Source of the DNA: Streptomyces inusitatus
GTDB lineage: Bacteria > Actinomycetota > Actinomycetes > Streptomycetales > Streptomycetaceae
NCBI RefSeq assembly: GCF_014651115.1
Contig: NZ_BMWG01000030.1
Location: 1-64,000, forward strand
Direction: 5' to 3'
Length of the DNA stretch: 64,000 nucleotides
Part shown: positions 17,692 through 28,221 of the stretch, piece after piece
How the letters are laid out: each line of letters begins with the position of its first letter
How positions within the stretch are numbered: the stretch's first letter is position 1
Notes under the pieces: model-generated
The model's database searches: none
What the model was told of the DNA's origin: nothing
What the model saw: the letters and a program-made list of their open reading frames with translations, nothing else
Program-made: the position numbers and the translations under genes

Positions 17692-18522
17692 ATGCCCGAC
17701 CACAGAACGTCCGGCGGAGAGTTCACCGGACGTGTGGCGCTCGTCACCGGTGCCGGACAAGGCATCGGCGCGGCGGTGACACGCGCGCTCGCCGCGCTCG
17801 GCGCCACGGTCGCCGCCACCGACAGGGACGCCGACACGGTCTCCGGCGTCGCCTCCGCGCAGGCCGCGCAGGCCGCCGAGACCGGCCGCCGGCCGGCCGC
17901 CGGCCGGGTGACGGCCTATCCGCTCGATGTCACCGACGCGGACGCCGTCGAGGCCACCGTGGCCCGGGTCGAACGCGAACTCGGCCCCGTCGACACCCTG
18001 GTGAACGTGGCGGGCATACTGCGCACCGCCACCGTGCTGGAGATGACCGACCGGGACTGGGCCGACACCTTCGCCGTCAACACCACCGGCGTCTTCCATC
18101 TCTCCCGGGCCGTGGTCGCCCGGATGACCCCGCGCCGCTCCGGCTGCGTGGTGACCGTGGCGTCCAACGCCGCGGGCATCCCCCGCACCAGGATGGCCGC
18201 CTACGCCGCCTCCAAGGCCGCGGCCGTGATGTTCACCAAGTGTCTGGGCCTGGAGAGCGCCCGAGACGGCATCCGCTGCAATGTGGTCGCCCCGGGCTCC
18301 ACCGACACCCCGATGCAACGCGCGCTGTGGGCCGACGAGTCCGCCCCCGCCCGGGTCGTCGACGGCGACCCCTCGCCGACGGCGTACCGCACCGGCATCC
18401 CGCTCGGCAGGATCGCCGCACCCGAGGACATCGCGGACGCCGTGGTCTTCCTCGCCTCCGACCGGGCCCGGCAGATCACCATGCACGACCTGTACGTGGA
18501 CGGCGGAGCGACCCTGCGCTGA
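17692..18522 (+). CDS. dhbA: 2,3-dihydro-2,3-dihydroxybenzoate dehydrogenase
   Basis: 276-residue short-chain dehydrogenase. It should oxidise 2,3-dihydro-2,3-dihydroxybenzoate to 2,3-dihydroxybenzoate with NAD+, the last step of catechol precursor synthesis. Seen: TGAGQGIGAAV cofactor loop near residue 16, NVAG near 100, catalytic YAASK near 167, and a C-terminal DLYVDGGATL end. ATG 17692 is preferred over TTG 17686 because GAGGAGG sits 7 nt upstream. SDR family members are hard to tell apart, but the following isochorismate synthase, DHB ligase and isochorismatase make the assignment strong. A consensus iron box lies directly upstream. Confidence 0.93.
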   Translation: MPDHRTSGGEFTGRVALVTGAGQGIGAAVTRALAALGATVAATDRDADTVSGVASAQAAQAAETGRRPAAGRVTAYPLDVTDADAVEATVARVERELGPVDTLVNVAGILRTATVLEMTDRDWADTFAVNTTGVFHLSRAVVARMTPRRSGCVVTVASNAAGIPRTRMAAYAASKAAAVMFTKCLGLESARDGIRCNVVAPGSTDTPMQRALWADESAPARVVDGDPSPTAYRTGIPLGRIAAPEDIADAVVFLASDRARQITMHDLYVDGGATLR

Positions 18523-18640
18523 CCCGCCCGGACGGGCGGGCGGGGCGAGCGCGCCCCGGGCCCCTCGCACCACCCGCACCTCATCCCCGTACCGCCCTTC
18601 GCACCGCCCCCGCACCCTCACTTCGAACAGAGGAGTCACC

Positions 18641-19830
18641 GTGTCGACGGCTGCCCACCAAGTCGCCGCCCACCGCGCGATGGACGACCCGGCGCACCCC
18701 GCCGTGGGAGCGGCCACCGCACTTCTCGACGCCTACCGCCCCGACGACCGCTTCATCGCCACCCCCACCCGCACCCTGCTGGCGCACGGAGTGGGGCGCT
18801 CCATACCCGAGGGCGACGGCCCCGTCGCCCACCGGGTGGCCGCCGCCCTCGCGGGCTCGCCCTCGTCCATGGTGATCGGGGCGATCCCCTTCGACCAGTC
18901 GGCCGCCCCGGCGCTGGTGATCCCCGAGGCCGTGCGCACCGGGCCGCCGCTCTCCGCCGACCCGCTGATCGCCCTCCCCGCCGGGAGCCCGCCCCCCGGC
19001 GGCTGGGAGATCCGGCCCGAGCCGGCCCCCGAGGAGTACGCCAAGGGCGTGGCCTCGGCCGTCGACCGCATGTGGCAGGGCGAATTCAGCAAGGTCGTCC
19101 TGGCCCGCACCCTCGCGCTGACCGGCCGCGACCCCCTGGACATCCCCGGACTGCTGGACCGGCTCGCCCGCCGGGACCCCTCCGGCTACACCTTCGCGCT
19201 GCCGACGGCCCCCGGCCGCACCCTGCTGGGGGCCAGCCCCGAACTGCTGGTCTCCCGCCGGGGCGACCGGCTGGTCTCCAACCCGCTCGCCGGCTCCACC
19301 CCGCGCAGCCCCGACCTCGCCGAGGACGTGCGCCGCGCCGCCGCCCTCCTCCAGTCGGCCAAGGATCTGCACGAGCACGCCGTCGTCGTGGACGCGGTGC
19401 ACCAGGGCATGGCCCCCTACTGCTCGTCCATCGACGTACCGGCCCGGCCCACCCTGATCCGCACCGCCACCATGTGGCATCTGTCGACGACCGTCACCGG
19501 GGAGCTGCACAGCCCCGAGGTCTCCGCCCTGGAGATCGCCTGCGCGCTGCACCCCACACCCGCCGTCTGCGGCACCCCCACCGCGCTGGCCCGCACCGTG
19601 ATCCGGGAGACCGAACCCTTCGACCGGGGCTTCTTCACCGGCGTGGTCGGCTGGGGCGACGCGGGCGGCGACGGCGAATGGGTGGTCACCATCCGCTGCG
19701 CCGAGGCCGAGGAGCGCACCCTGCGGCTCTACGCCGGGGCCGGGGTGGTCGCCGCCTCCGAGCCCGACGCGGAGACCCGGGAGACGGCCGCGAAGTTCCG
19801 TACCTTCCTGAACGCTGTGGGAGCAGAGCT

Positions 19831-19834
<4 letters not shown>
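18641..19834 (+). CDS. dhbC: Isochorismate synthase
   Basis: 397 residues of the chorismate-binding family; converts chorismate to isochorismate to feed catechol synthesis. Seen: FSKVVLARTL near residue 148, LGASPELLVSR near 196, NPLAGSTPRS near 213, HPTPAVCGTP near 306, and ETEPFDRGFFTGVVGW near 328, all diagnostic of isochorismate rather than anthranilate synthases. Start GTG 18641 has AGAGGAG 4-5 nt upstream. The open frame extends further 5' but that part lacks family similarity. The stop overlaps the DHB ligase start by GTGA. Confidence 0.95.
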
Positions 19835-21543
<1,709 letters not shown>

Positions 21544-21582
21544 CTTCACCCCGCCAACCTCCCGCACGGAAACGGAATTTCC

Positions 21583-22206
21583 ATGGCTCTGCCCGCCATC
21601 ACCCCCTACTCGATGCCCCGGCCGGACGAACTGCCCGCCGGACGGGTCGACTGGGAGGTGGACCCGGACCGCGCGGTGCTGCTCGTGCACGATCTCCAGA
21701 ACTACTTCCTGTCGGCGTTCGGCGAGCACACCGAGCCGGTGACCACGCTGCTGCACCATGTCTCCCTGCTCCGCAAGGAGGCCGACCGGCTCGAAGTGCC
21801 CGTGATCTACACCGCCCAGCCGGGCGGTCAGACGGCGGCCGAGCGCGGTCTGCAACAGGACTTCTGGGGCCCCGGACTGCCGGACGACGCACACGCGGCG
21901 GCCATAGCGGAGGCCGTGGCACCCGGCCCCGGGGACACCGTGCTGACGAAGTGGAAGTACAGCGCGTTCATCCGGACCGATCTGCTGGAGCGGCTGCGCG
22001 AGCAGGGGCGGGACCAGCTGATCGTCACCGGTGTGTACGCGCACATCGGGGTCATGATGACGGCGTGCGACGCCTGGATGCGCGACATCCAGACCTTCCT
22101 GGTCGCGGACGCCGTCGCGGACTTCTCCGAACGGGAGCACAGGATGGCGCTGGAGTGGGCGGCGGGCCGCTGCGCCCGGGTGCTCACCACCGACCGGGTC
22201 TTCTGA
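21583..22206 (+). CDS. dhbB: Isochorismatase, stand-alone (no aryl carrier domain)
   Basis: 207 residues. Hydrolyses isochorismate to 2,3-dihydro-2,3-dihydroxybenzoate and pyruvate. Isochorismatase-fold motifs: VLLVHDLQNYF (catalytic Asp) near residue 30, TKWKYSAF (Lys) near 122 and GVYAHIGVMMTACDAWMRD near 149, where isochorismatases carry Gly in place of the nicotinamidase Cys. EntB and DhbB are normally about 285-310 residues because of a C-terminal ArCP. Here the frame ends with the isochorismatase fold, so the aryl carrier must be encoded elsewhere. It is the last gene of the dhb operon, 39 bp after dhbE, and is followed by a strong terminator. Confidence 0.94.
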   Translation: MALPAITPYSMPRPDELPAGRVDWEVDPDRAVLLVHDLQNYFLSAFGEHTEPVTTLLHHVSLLRKEADRLEVPVIYTAQPGGQTAAERGLQQDFWGPGLPDDAHAAAIAEAVAPGPGDTVLTKWKYSAFIRTDLLERLREQGRDQLIVTGVYAHIGVMMTACDAWMRDIQTFLVADAVADFSEREHRMALEWAAGRCARVLTTDRVF

Positions 22207-22278
22207 CCCGGCCCGTACACCGGTGCCGCACGCCGGGACGCGGCACCGGGACGCGGCACCGGGATACCGGCCGGGTCA
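22204..22278. terminator. Nested bidirectional hairpin between convergent genes
   Basis: An outer perfect 10-bp repeat, TGACCCGGCC (22204-22213) with GGCCGGGTCA (22269-22278), includes both genes' stop codons. Inside it is a second perfect 10-bp stem, CCGGTGCCGC (22220-22229) with GCGGCACCGG (22240-22249), followed by a partial extra copy of its right arm. Likely terminates both dhbB and the opposing membrane-protein gene. Confidence 0.8.
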
Positions 22279-23049
22279 GCGGAAGATCGCCACGGCCTGG
22301 ACCTCCAGGGTCTGGTCGGCCGCGTTCCAGTCCTGGACCTTGCCGAGGCAGCGGGCCGAGAACGCGCCCCCGGGGACCTCGTCGCGCAGTCCCTCCGTGG
22401 CGCAGACGACCCGGACGCGCGGGCCCCGGGAGGGGTCGTCCGGGTCGCCGTAGGGGGCCAGCAGAACGGTGGACTCCGGCGATTCGCTGATTTTGCGGAA
22501 GCGGCCCCGGATCAGCACGAAGTCCTCGATGTCCCGCAGCCGCGCGGTCCTCGGCCCGGGCCCCTGACGGCCCTGGAGGGAGAGCGCGTTGGCCAGGGCG
22601 GCGTTGCGGCGGACGGTCTGGTTCACAAGGTCGACATGGACGATGACGTCCTTGGCCTCCAGCACATCGATGATCACCCCGATGACCGAGATCGGCTCGG
22701 CGACTTCGAGATATCTGCTGACGATCTCCTTGTTGTCGCGCTTGCCGCCGCCCGCGCTCACCCCGAAGACGGTGGCCCGGACATTGCCGTCGTTGCTGTC
22801 GCTGGTCCGCTGTTCGACCTCTTTGCGCAGCGCCGCCGTGTAGTTGCGCATCTGGTAGTGGTCCATCACGGACCGGTCGTGCAGATAGAAGCAGATGCTG
22901 TACGTGGGATTCCGGTCGCGGGCGCGGCGGCGGGCCCGCAGAAAGAGGGCCGGTGTCAGCAGCAGTGTCAGCGCGCCGGCCGCGGTCAGCAGCCACAGCA
23001 GCATCCAGGGCCACCAGACGCTCCACCACTCCTCAGTGAACACAGCCAC
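22276..23049 (-). CDS. Membrane-anchored protein of unknown function, third gene of the SBP-VWA operon
   Basis: About 257 residues from GTG 23049 (AAGGAG lies only 4 nt upstream; GTG 23043 is the alternative with 10 nt). A Trp-rich start leads into one strong N-terminal membrane segment (WWPWMLLWLLTAAGALTLLL) and a basic RARRRARDR stop-transfer. The soluble remainder includes a YSICFYLHDRSVMDHYQM stretch, a run of beta-like segments (ISVIGVIIDVL) and no motif I recognise. It overlaps the end of the VWA lipoprotein gene by 17 bp, implying translational coupling and a shared complex. Function unknown; a membrane adaptor for the binding proteins encoded upstream is an inference only. Confidence 0.75.
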   Translation of the reverse strand: MAVFTEEWWSVWWPWMLLWLLTAAGALTLLLTPALFLRARRRARDRNPTYSICFYLHDRSVMDHYQMRNYTAALRKEVEQRTSDSNDGNVRATVFGVSAGGGKRDNKEIVSRYLEVAEPISVIGVIIDVLEAKDVIVHVDLVNQTVRRNAALANALSLQGRQGPGPRTARLRDIEDFVLIRGRFRKISESPESTVLLAPYGDPDDPSRGPRVRVVCATEGLRDEVPGGAFSARCLGKVQDWNAADQTLEVQAVAIFR

Positions 23050-24640
23050 GGATCTCCTTGAAGGCGGCGAGGACGGGCCGTCCGGCCGCGTCGGCGAGCC
23101 GGCCGCCCGTCGCCCGGGCGACGCGGGCGAGTTCACCGGCGTCGGCCTCGCCGTAGCGGACCGTGTGGGTGCGTACCGCCCTCGCCCGGAGCGGGAGGTC
23201 CCGGTGCCGGTCGAGGAAGGTGTCCAGGCCGATGCCCGCGTTGTTCCGGCCGTCGGTCATCAGCACGATGGAGAGCCTGCGTTCCGGGTGGTCGCGCAGG
23301 ATCCGGGCGGCCGTGCGGTAGGCGTGGTCGAGGCCCGACCAGATGGCGGTCCTCCCGTCGAAGTCCTCGGAGACGACCAGGGCGCGCAGCCGGGCCGGAT
23401 CGCGGTCGTCCCGGTAGGTCACGGTCCGCTCGTCGAGCACCTTTCCGCCGAAGCGGAGCACGGTGACCGTCTCGCCCCGGTGGAAGCGGAGAAACCTTCC
23501 CGATCGCGAATCGTCCGCGCCGCTGAGGCCCTTGAAGGCGGCGCGGACCTGTGCGGCGCGCTCGCCGCGCATCGACCCGGAGAAGTCGAGCAGGAACAGC
23601 ACCTGGGCGGGGCGGGGGCGGCGCGGATCGCCGTAGTCGGCGAGCAGCCGGTCGATCACTTGCCGCCGGTCGGGGAAGTAGAGGGCGTTGCCGATGGACC
23701 GGCGCAGACTGGGGATGCGCTCCAGGGCGGGGTCGATGGGCCGCCGCATGGTGCGCTCCATGATCCGGCGTTGTACGGGTTCGCTCTTCAGCCACTCCAC
23801 CACCCGGTCGTACGCGGCGCGTTGGGCCGGGTCGAGGAGGAGGAGCGGGTGGTCGGAGAGCATCATGCCGTCCTTGGGGTAGACGATCTCCAGGGGGGTG
23901 CGGAGTTTTCCCGTCGCGTTGAGGGCGAGCAGTTCGGACTCGTGGGTGATCAGGGCGTCCAGGGTGTTCTGGCGTTCGGTGAAGCGGGCGGCCAGCCGGG
24001 CCGGTGACTCCTCGGTGAGGGTGTGGCCGCTGAAGAAGCCGCGCAGCCGGTCGCAGGAGACGTCGTCGGGGCGGAGGACTCCTCCAGTGCCCGCCGCGGC
24101 GGTCGCCACGCCGACGAGGGCGGCGAGTCCGCTGGTGGTCTGCCGGGGGTCGGCCATGGCGAAGGCGAGGGTTCCGGCGGCGGACGCGTCGGCCAGGTCG
24201 GCCCAGGAGATCTGCTGGTCGGGGCTGTTCGCGCGGAGCCGGGCGGCGGTGGCGGGCCGCATGCCGACGACGACCGGGGAGCGGGTGATGGCGGTGGCCA
24301 GGGGTGGTTCGGCCCGGTGGCCCGCGGCGCGGAGTCTGAGGCGGAAGGAGCGGTCGGAGGCGAGCCAGGCGAGGTGGTAGCGGGAGTTCCGGCGGGTGAG
24401 TTCGCGGTCGGTGTCGGCGGTGCCCCGGAAGTCGGTCTCGACGGCGATGCCGGTCTCTTCGCGCAGTTCGTCGAGGAGGGGGCGGAGATCGGCGAGTTCG
24501 GGGGAGGCCAGCAGTCGCAGGGTGACCCGGTCGTCGGGGCCGTCGGCGGTGCAGGCGGCGGCCGGGAGCAGCAGGGCGAGGAGGAGGGCGGTCAGACGGC
24601 GCAGGACCGGGCGGCGGGGGGCCGGGCGGCGGGGGGTCAT
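23033..24640 (-). CDS. Lipoprotein with solute-binding-like domain fused to a von Willebrand factor A domain
   Basis: 535 residues. Signal peptide with lipobox LPAAAC (Cys near residue 29). The middle (about 40-290) resembles an extracellular solute-binding protein, with VTLRLLASPELADLRPLLDELREETGI at the start. The C-terminal VWA domain begins near residue 343 at QVLFLLDFSGSMRG (DxSGS metal-ion-dependent adhesion site), with DGRTAIWSGL near 423 and IVLMTDGRNNAG near 455. The protein should therefore be anchored outside the membrane and bind a partner through a divalent-metal site. ATG 24640 overlaps the upstream stop (ATGA). SBP-VWA fusions occur in Streptomyces but no function is established that I can cite. 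Confidence 0.85.
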   Translation of the reverse strand: MTPRRPAPRRPVLRRLTALLLALLLPAAACTADGPDDRVTLRLLASPELADLRPLLDELREETGIAVETDFRGTADTDRELTRRNSRYHLAWLASDRSFRLRLRAAGHRAEPPLATAITRSPVVVGMRPATAARLRANSPDQQISWADLADASAAGTLAFAMADPRQTTSGLAALVGVATAAAGTGGVLRPDDVSCDRLRGFFSGHTLTEESPARLAARFTERQNTLDALITHESELLALNATGKLRTPLEIVYPKDGMMLSDHPLLLLDPAQRAAYDRVVEWLKSEPVQRRIMERTMRRPIDPALERIPSLRRSIGNALYFPDRRQVIDRLLADYGDPRRPRPAQVLFLLDFSGSMRGERAAQVRAAFKGLSGADDSRSGRFLRFHRGETVTVLRFGGKVLDERTVTYRDDRDPARLRALVVSEDFDGRTAIWSGLDHAYRTAARILRDHPERRLSIVLMTDGRNNAGIGLDTFLDRHRDLPLRARAVRTHTVRYGEADAGELARVARATGGRLADAAGRPVLAAFKEIRGCVH

Positions 24641-25866
24641 CCGCTCTCCTCGCCCGAGCAGTCCCCGATGATGGAGATCATGCGCTCCAGGAGGCGGAGC
24701 CGGGGCATCGCGGTGCGGGTGTCGTCGTCCACCGAGGGGACGGGGATGCCGGTCTCCCGGAGGAATTCGGTGAGCTGGTCCCCCGCGACCTCTCCGGTGG
24801 GGTCGAGGATGCGGAATCCGAGCTCCATGGCGCGTCTGCGCAGCTCGGGGTCCTGGGTGATCAGCTGGCCGAGCCGGTCGCCGTCCTTGTTGAGCGCGAT
24901 GAACTGCGGCTGGGTGACGAACTGGCTCTTCGGGTAGAGCAGTACGCGTTCGAGGTCCAGTTTCTTCGAGCGGGCGAGGTAGTGCGCCTGATAGGTGAGG
25001 TACTGGTGTTCGTAGGCCACCACCACCGGCGCGACTCCCTTGCCCTCGGGGGAGACATAGGTACGGAAGACGTCGGCGTGCGGAAGTCCCTGTTCCATGA
25101 GGGGTTTGATGCGATGGGCCCGCTCCTCCGCCTCGTGTGAAGTCTCCGGCACCTCGCTGCCTTCGCCCCGCCGGGTGAAGGCGACCAGGGCGAGATAAGT
25201 GCTGGCCGAGTTGGCGGTGCAGACATCGGGGGTCTGCGCGAGGATTCTATTGGTGTTGGTGATTCCGAAATCTTCGATTCCGATTTCGTCCCACTGGCGT
25301 TTCTTCTCGATCAGTTCGAGGAACGCGTCCATGTCGAGGGTGTAGTAGAGCGGCTCGCCCTTGCCGGAGGCCGGCTGGGGTTCGGCGATTCCCTCTTTCG
25401 CGAGCACCTCGGCGTACTCCCGGTAGGAGGCGAGCACGATGGGGCTGACGAACGGCCGGTAGATCTTGGTGAATTCGTTCTTCTCGGCGCGTTCCCGGGT
25501 GATGAGATCCCCGGCGGGCTGGCCGGACGGAAAGACAAAGTCGTAGTCGTCGAGATCCCTGATCGCAACCTCGCGCGAACCCACGCTGGTGATGTGGATC
25601 CTGATGTGGTGCTTGAGCAGGATGCGGCGGACCTTCTCGTCCTCGAAGAAGTCCCGCTTGGAGGCCATCTTGCCCTCCAGCGTGATGACGCGCTCGAAGG
25701 GCAGCAGCGCGTTCCCCGAGGTGCCGAGCGCGGTCGCGCCGATGAGGACGAGGGCCAGGGCCGGGAGGAAGACGGTGAGGAAGCCCCGCCGTGACCACGC
25801 GGACGCGGATCTTCGCCGCAGGGCGAGGCGCGGCTCCTCGGCGGCGGGTCTGTCTCCGGCGGTCAC
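24637..25866 (-). CDS. Membrane-anchored solute-binding-like protein, first gene of the SBP-VWA operon
   Basis: About 409 residues from GTG 25866, chosen for GGGGAG six bases upstream; an in-frame TTG further 5' lacks support. A basic N-terminus (RRRSASAWSRRG) precedes one membrane segment (FLTVFLPALALVLIGATAL) with no lipobox Cys, so it is probably an uncleaved anchor. The outer part resembles a type II periplasmic-binding fold: ITLEGKMASKRDFFED, then a conserved DYDFVFPSGQPAGDLI and TNTNRILAQTPDVCTANSASTYLAL near 215. It overlaps the VWA lipoprotein start by ATGA. Three coupled genes of this type, without any transport ATPase, suggest an envelope sensing or chaperone system rather than import. 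Confidence 0.8.
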   Translation of the reverse strand: MTAGDRPAAEEPRLALRRRSASAWSRRGFLTVFLPALALVLIGATALGTSGNALLPFERVITLEGKMASKRDFFEDEKVRRILLKHHIRIHITSVGSREVAIRDLDDYDFVFPSGQPAGDLITRERAEKNEFTKIYRPFVSPIVLASYREYAEVLAKEGIAEPQPASGKGEPLYYTLDMDAFLELIEKKRQWDEIGIEDFGITNTNRILAQTPDVCTANSASTYLALVAFTRRGEGSEVPETSHEAEERAHRIKPLMEQGLPHADVFRTYVSPEGKGVAPVVVAYEHQYLTYQAHYLARSKKLDLERVLLYPKSQFVTQPQFIALNKDGDRLGQLITQDPELRRRAMELGFRILDPTGEVAGDQLTEFLRETGIPVPSVDDDTRTAMPRLRLLERMISIIGDCSGEESG

Positions 25867-25980
25867 CGCTGTCTCCCCTCGACTCCCCCGACTCCAAGGG
25901 AGCCTTTTCCCCAACGGGCGTACGTTCAGACACTCACACGGCGGTTCGCGGTGGACGGTTCCCGTCCGGATCGAACGCGG

Positions 25981-26643
25981 TCAGGTCCGGGCCGCGCCGA
26001 TCCGCTCGGCGACGCCCAGCCGGGCCGCCCACTCCAGGGCGGAGGGCAGCCGGGACTCCCTGGGCAGCGGTCCCGGCTCGGTCGCCGAGTCCATCAGATC
26101 CTTGACGGCCGACTCGTTCACCGTGCCCGCCTCCACCCGGGCGACGAAGCGCGCGGCGGCCTCCCGGTCCCGGTAGCCGGCGTCCGCGAAGCTGTCCGCC
26201 AGATAGTGATCGTCAAAGATTCCGGCGTATCCGTCGCAGGAGGCGACCAGACCGTCGTCGGCGACGAAGTCGGGATAGGGGGCACGCCCCCAGCGGCCCT
26301 CCTCCCACCAGTAGAGATAGCCCAGTTCATAGCTGTCGTTCAATTCCCTGAGCCGGTCCGCGGGCAGCCAGTGCGGCGCGGTGGCCAGCAGATCGACGGG
26401 CTTGTCGCCCCGATAGGTGGTGTCGCTGCAGTCGACGTCCTGGCCGTAGAAGAGGGCTTTCCCCTCCGGCTCCAGGGTCAGGGTCCAGCCGCCGTTGGAA
26501 TGCGAACAGGACAGCTCACGGCCGGTCAGACGGAATGCGGGCCTCGCAGTTCGGGTGACCGCGATCAGTACGAGGACGACGGCGCGTTCCCACATCCGCT
26601 CGGGCCTGCCCAGCTGTGCGGGAATTGCCGGCTCGTTGGTCAT
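25981..26643 (-). CDS. Hypothetical protein, possibly membrane-anchored
   Basis: About 220 residues from ATG 26643, with GGGA a few bases upstream. An in-frame start further 5' exists but has no better ribosome site. Residues 15-25 (ERAVVLVLIAV) form a short hydrophobic segment that could be a signal or anchor. The rest is acidic and aromatic-rich (SYELGYLYWWEEGRWGRAPYPDFV near 110) with two Cys in the first third (ELSCSHSNGG, DVDCSDTT) that could pair. I do not recognise the family. It follows the SBP-VWA operon start by 114 bp on the same strand, so it may be co-transcribed. Confidence 0.6.
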   Translation of the reverse strand: MTNEPAIPAQLGRPERMWERAVVLVLIAVTRTARPAFRLTGRELSCSHSNGGWTLTLEPEGKALFYGQDVDCSDTTYRGDKPVDLLATAPHWLPADRLRELNDSYELGYLYWWEEGRWGRAPYPDFVADDGLVASCDGYAGIFDDHYLADSFADAGYRDREAAARFVARVEAGTVNESAVKDLMDSATEPGPLPRESRLPSALEWAARLGVAERIGAART

Positions 26644-27431
26644 TTCTGTCCCTGCTGTCAACGCTACGTGTTGCTGACCGAACATTCAGCGCTACCGAAC
26701 CATAAGGCCGGACCGAGCGGCGACGCCAACGCGAGGCGGAACACCGTCGTCCGGCACCGAACTCGTCCCGGGTTGTGCCGGTTCACTGTCATGGATAGGC
26801 ATGGGAAGCACCATGGGATGCGCGGGAGACAAGGAAATTCCGGGCACTGCCGACGGCCGGGCCCGGGCGGAACCGGGCCGGGACCGGGGCCGTCAGGGGT
26901 TCGGGCACTCCCATCGGCACCGGAGGAAGTCCGTTCCCGGAGCCGCCGCCGGGCGGCCGGGGATCCGCGCCGGGCGGAGGGCCGGGCGGAGGGCGGCCGG
27001 GCGCGGTGCGCCACGGCCCGTGCTGAGGCGAGGGACCCCTGTCGGACTCATGGGGGTGAACGTATCCCTCGCGCTCGATTCAGTGTTCGCATTTGCTTAT
27101 CGTTTACCGAATCAGCATGTGCCAACTGGCTGGAACCGAACCCCTCGAAGCAAGCGGAAGCTGTCCATCCGGTTGCCCGGCGGACAGGCCCCCGGCCTCG
27201 ATGGCCCGCACGGCTTCCGATCGCGGCCCCCGGCGCACTCCGGCGCGCGGACGCCGCCGAGAGGGTTGCCTCCGTGCTTCGACCCACTCGGAGAAAGGCC
27301 GGATCCTTGGCGTGTCCCGGAGTTGGTCGTGCAACGCCCGACGCGGTCCGGACACAGCGCCCCGGCACAGGAGAGACCCCGGCACAGGAGAGACCCCGGC
27401 ACAGGAGAGACCTGAGAGTCCGGAGAGTACT
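26644..27431. other. 788-bp intergenic region, no convincing gene
   Basis: Lies between divergent genes. Several open frames cross it in both directions, but none has a ribosome site, codon bias or recognisable residues. A short AT-rich patch at about 27080-27120 could hold a promoter. The last 70 bp contain a 17-bp tandem repeat annotated separately. A decayed gene cannot be excluded. Confidence 0.5.
27361..27411. repeat. Three perfect tandem copies of a 17-bp unit
   Basis: The unit CCCGGCACAGGAGAGAC is repeated at 27361-27377, 27378-27394 and 27395-27411 without a mismatch. It ends 20 bp before the GTG of a methyltransferase gene. Each copy contains GGAGAG, resembling a ribosome site, so copy number might affect expression of that gene. 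Confidence 0.95.
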
Positions 27432-28178
27432 GTGAAGCCGGTGTTCTCGCCCTCCGGACCCACCGCCCGCGAACTCGCCGTCCAGGCGCTCTCCTCGGTC
27501 GAGCGCGGCTACGACCTCCTCGCGCCCACCTTCGACGCGACCCCCTTCCGCACCCCCGAAGAGGTGCTCGGCCCGGTGGTGCGCGCCCTCGGGCCGCTCG
27601 GCCCCTTCCGCCGGGGACTCGACGTCTGCTGCGGCACGGGCGCGGGGGTCGCCGCGCTGCGTGGGCTCTGCCCGGAGCGCGTCACCGGCGTGGACTTCAG
27701 CGCGGGGATGCTGGCCCGGGCCCGGTCCGCCGTGCCCGCCGGGCCCGCCACGGCGGGGCCCTCGGTCCACTGGGTCCGGGCGGACGCCCGGGAACTGCCC
27801 TTCGCCCCGGCGTTCGACCTCGTCACCAGCTTCGGCGCGTTCGGCCACTTCCTGCCCGCCGAGCGCCCCGGGCTCTTCGCCGGCATCCGCGAAGCACTGC
27901 GCCCCGGCGGTCTGTTCGCCTTCCCGCTGCCCGCTCCCCCGCCGGTCGGCTCCCGGCTCCATCTGGCGCTGTGGGCGTTCGACGCCGCGATGCGGGTGCG
28001 GAATCTGGTGTGGCGACCGCCGTTCGTCATGTACTACCGCACCTTCCGGCTCGCCGACGTCCACGGCGAGCTGCGCCGGGCCGGGTTCTCGGTGGAGCTG
28101 CGCCCGCTGGAGGAGCTGGGCCGACGGCCGGACGGCAGCCCGCGCTGCCGGCTGGTGCTGGCCCGCGGACCGGCCTGA
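27432..28178 (+). CDS. Class I SAM-dependent methyltransferase
   Basis: 248 residues from GTG 27432, preceded by GGAGAG. SAM-binding motif I is LDVCCGTGAGVAAL near residue 61, with the acidic motif II VTGVDFSAGMLARAR near 82. A methyltransf_11-like segment follows: LVTSFGAFGHFLP near 130, then LRPGGLFAFPLP near 156. The substrate cannot be told from sequence. The N-terminal VERGYDLLAPTFDATPFRTP resembles small-molecule methyltransferases. No clear operon partner: the next gene is convergent, 43 bp away. Confidence 0.85.
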   Translation: MKPVFSPSGPTARELAVQALSSVERGYDLLAPTFDATPFRTPEEVLGPVVRALGPLGPFRRGLDVCCGTGAGVAALRGLCPERVTGVDFSAGMLARARSAVPAGPATAGPSVHWVRADARELPFAPAFDLVTSFGAFGHFLPAERPGLFAGIREALRPGGLFAFPLPAPPPVGSRLHLALWAFDAAMRVRNLVWRPPFVMYYRTFRLADVHGELRRAGFSVELRPLEELGRRPDGSPRCRLVLARGPA

Positions 28179-28221
28179 CCGGGCCCGGCGCCCCGGGCGA
28201 ACAGGACCGGCCCGGCCCGGC

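Noticed and set aside
27361..27411. CRISPR or attachment site
   Set aside because: Copies are directly adjacent with no spacers, and there is no integrase or tRNA nearby.
27093..27431. N-terminal extension of the methyltransferase or a separate small gene
   Set aside because: The extension lacks similarity and crosses the tandem repeat; GTG 27432 has a suitable ribosome site and family-like N-terminus.
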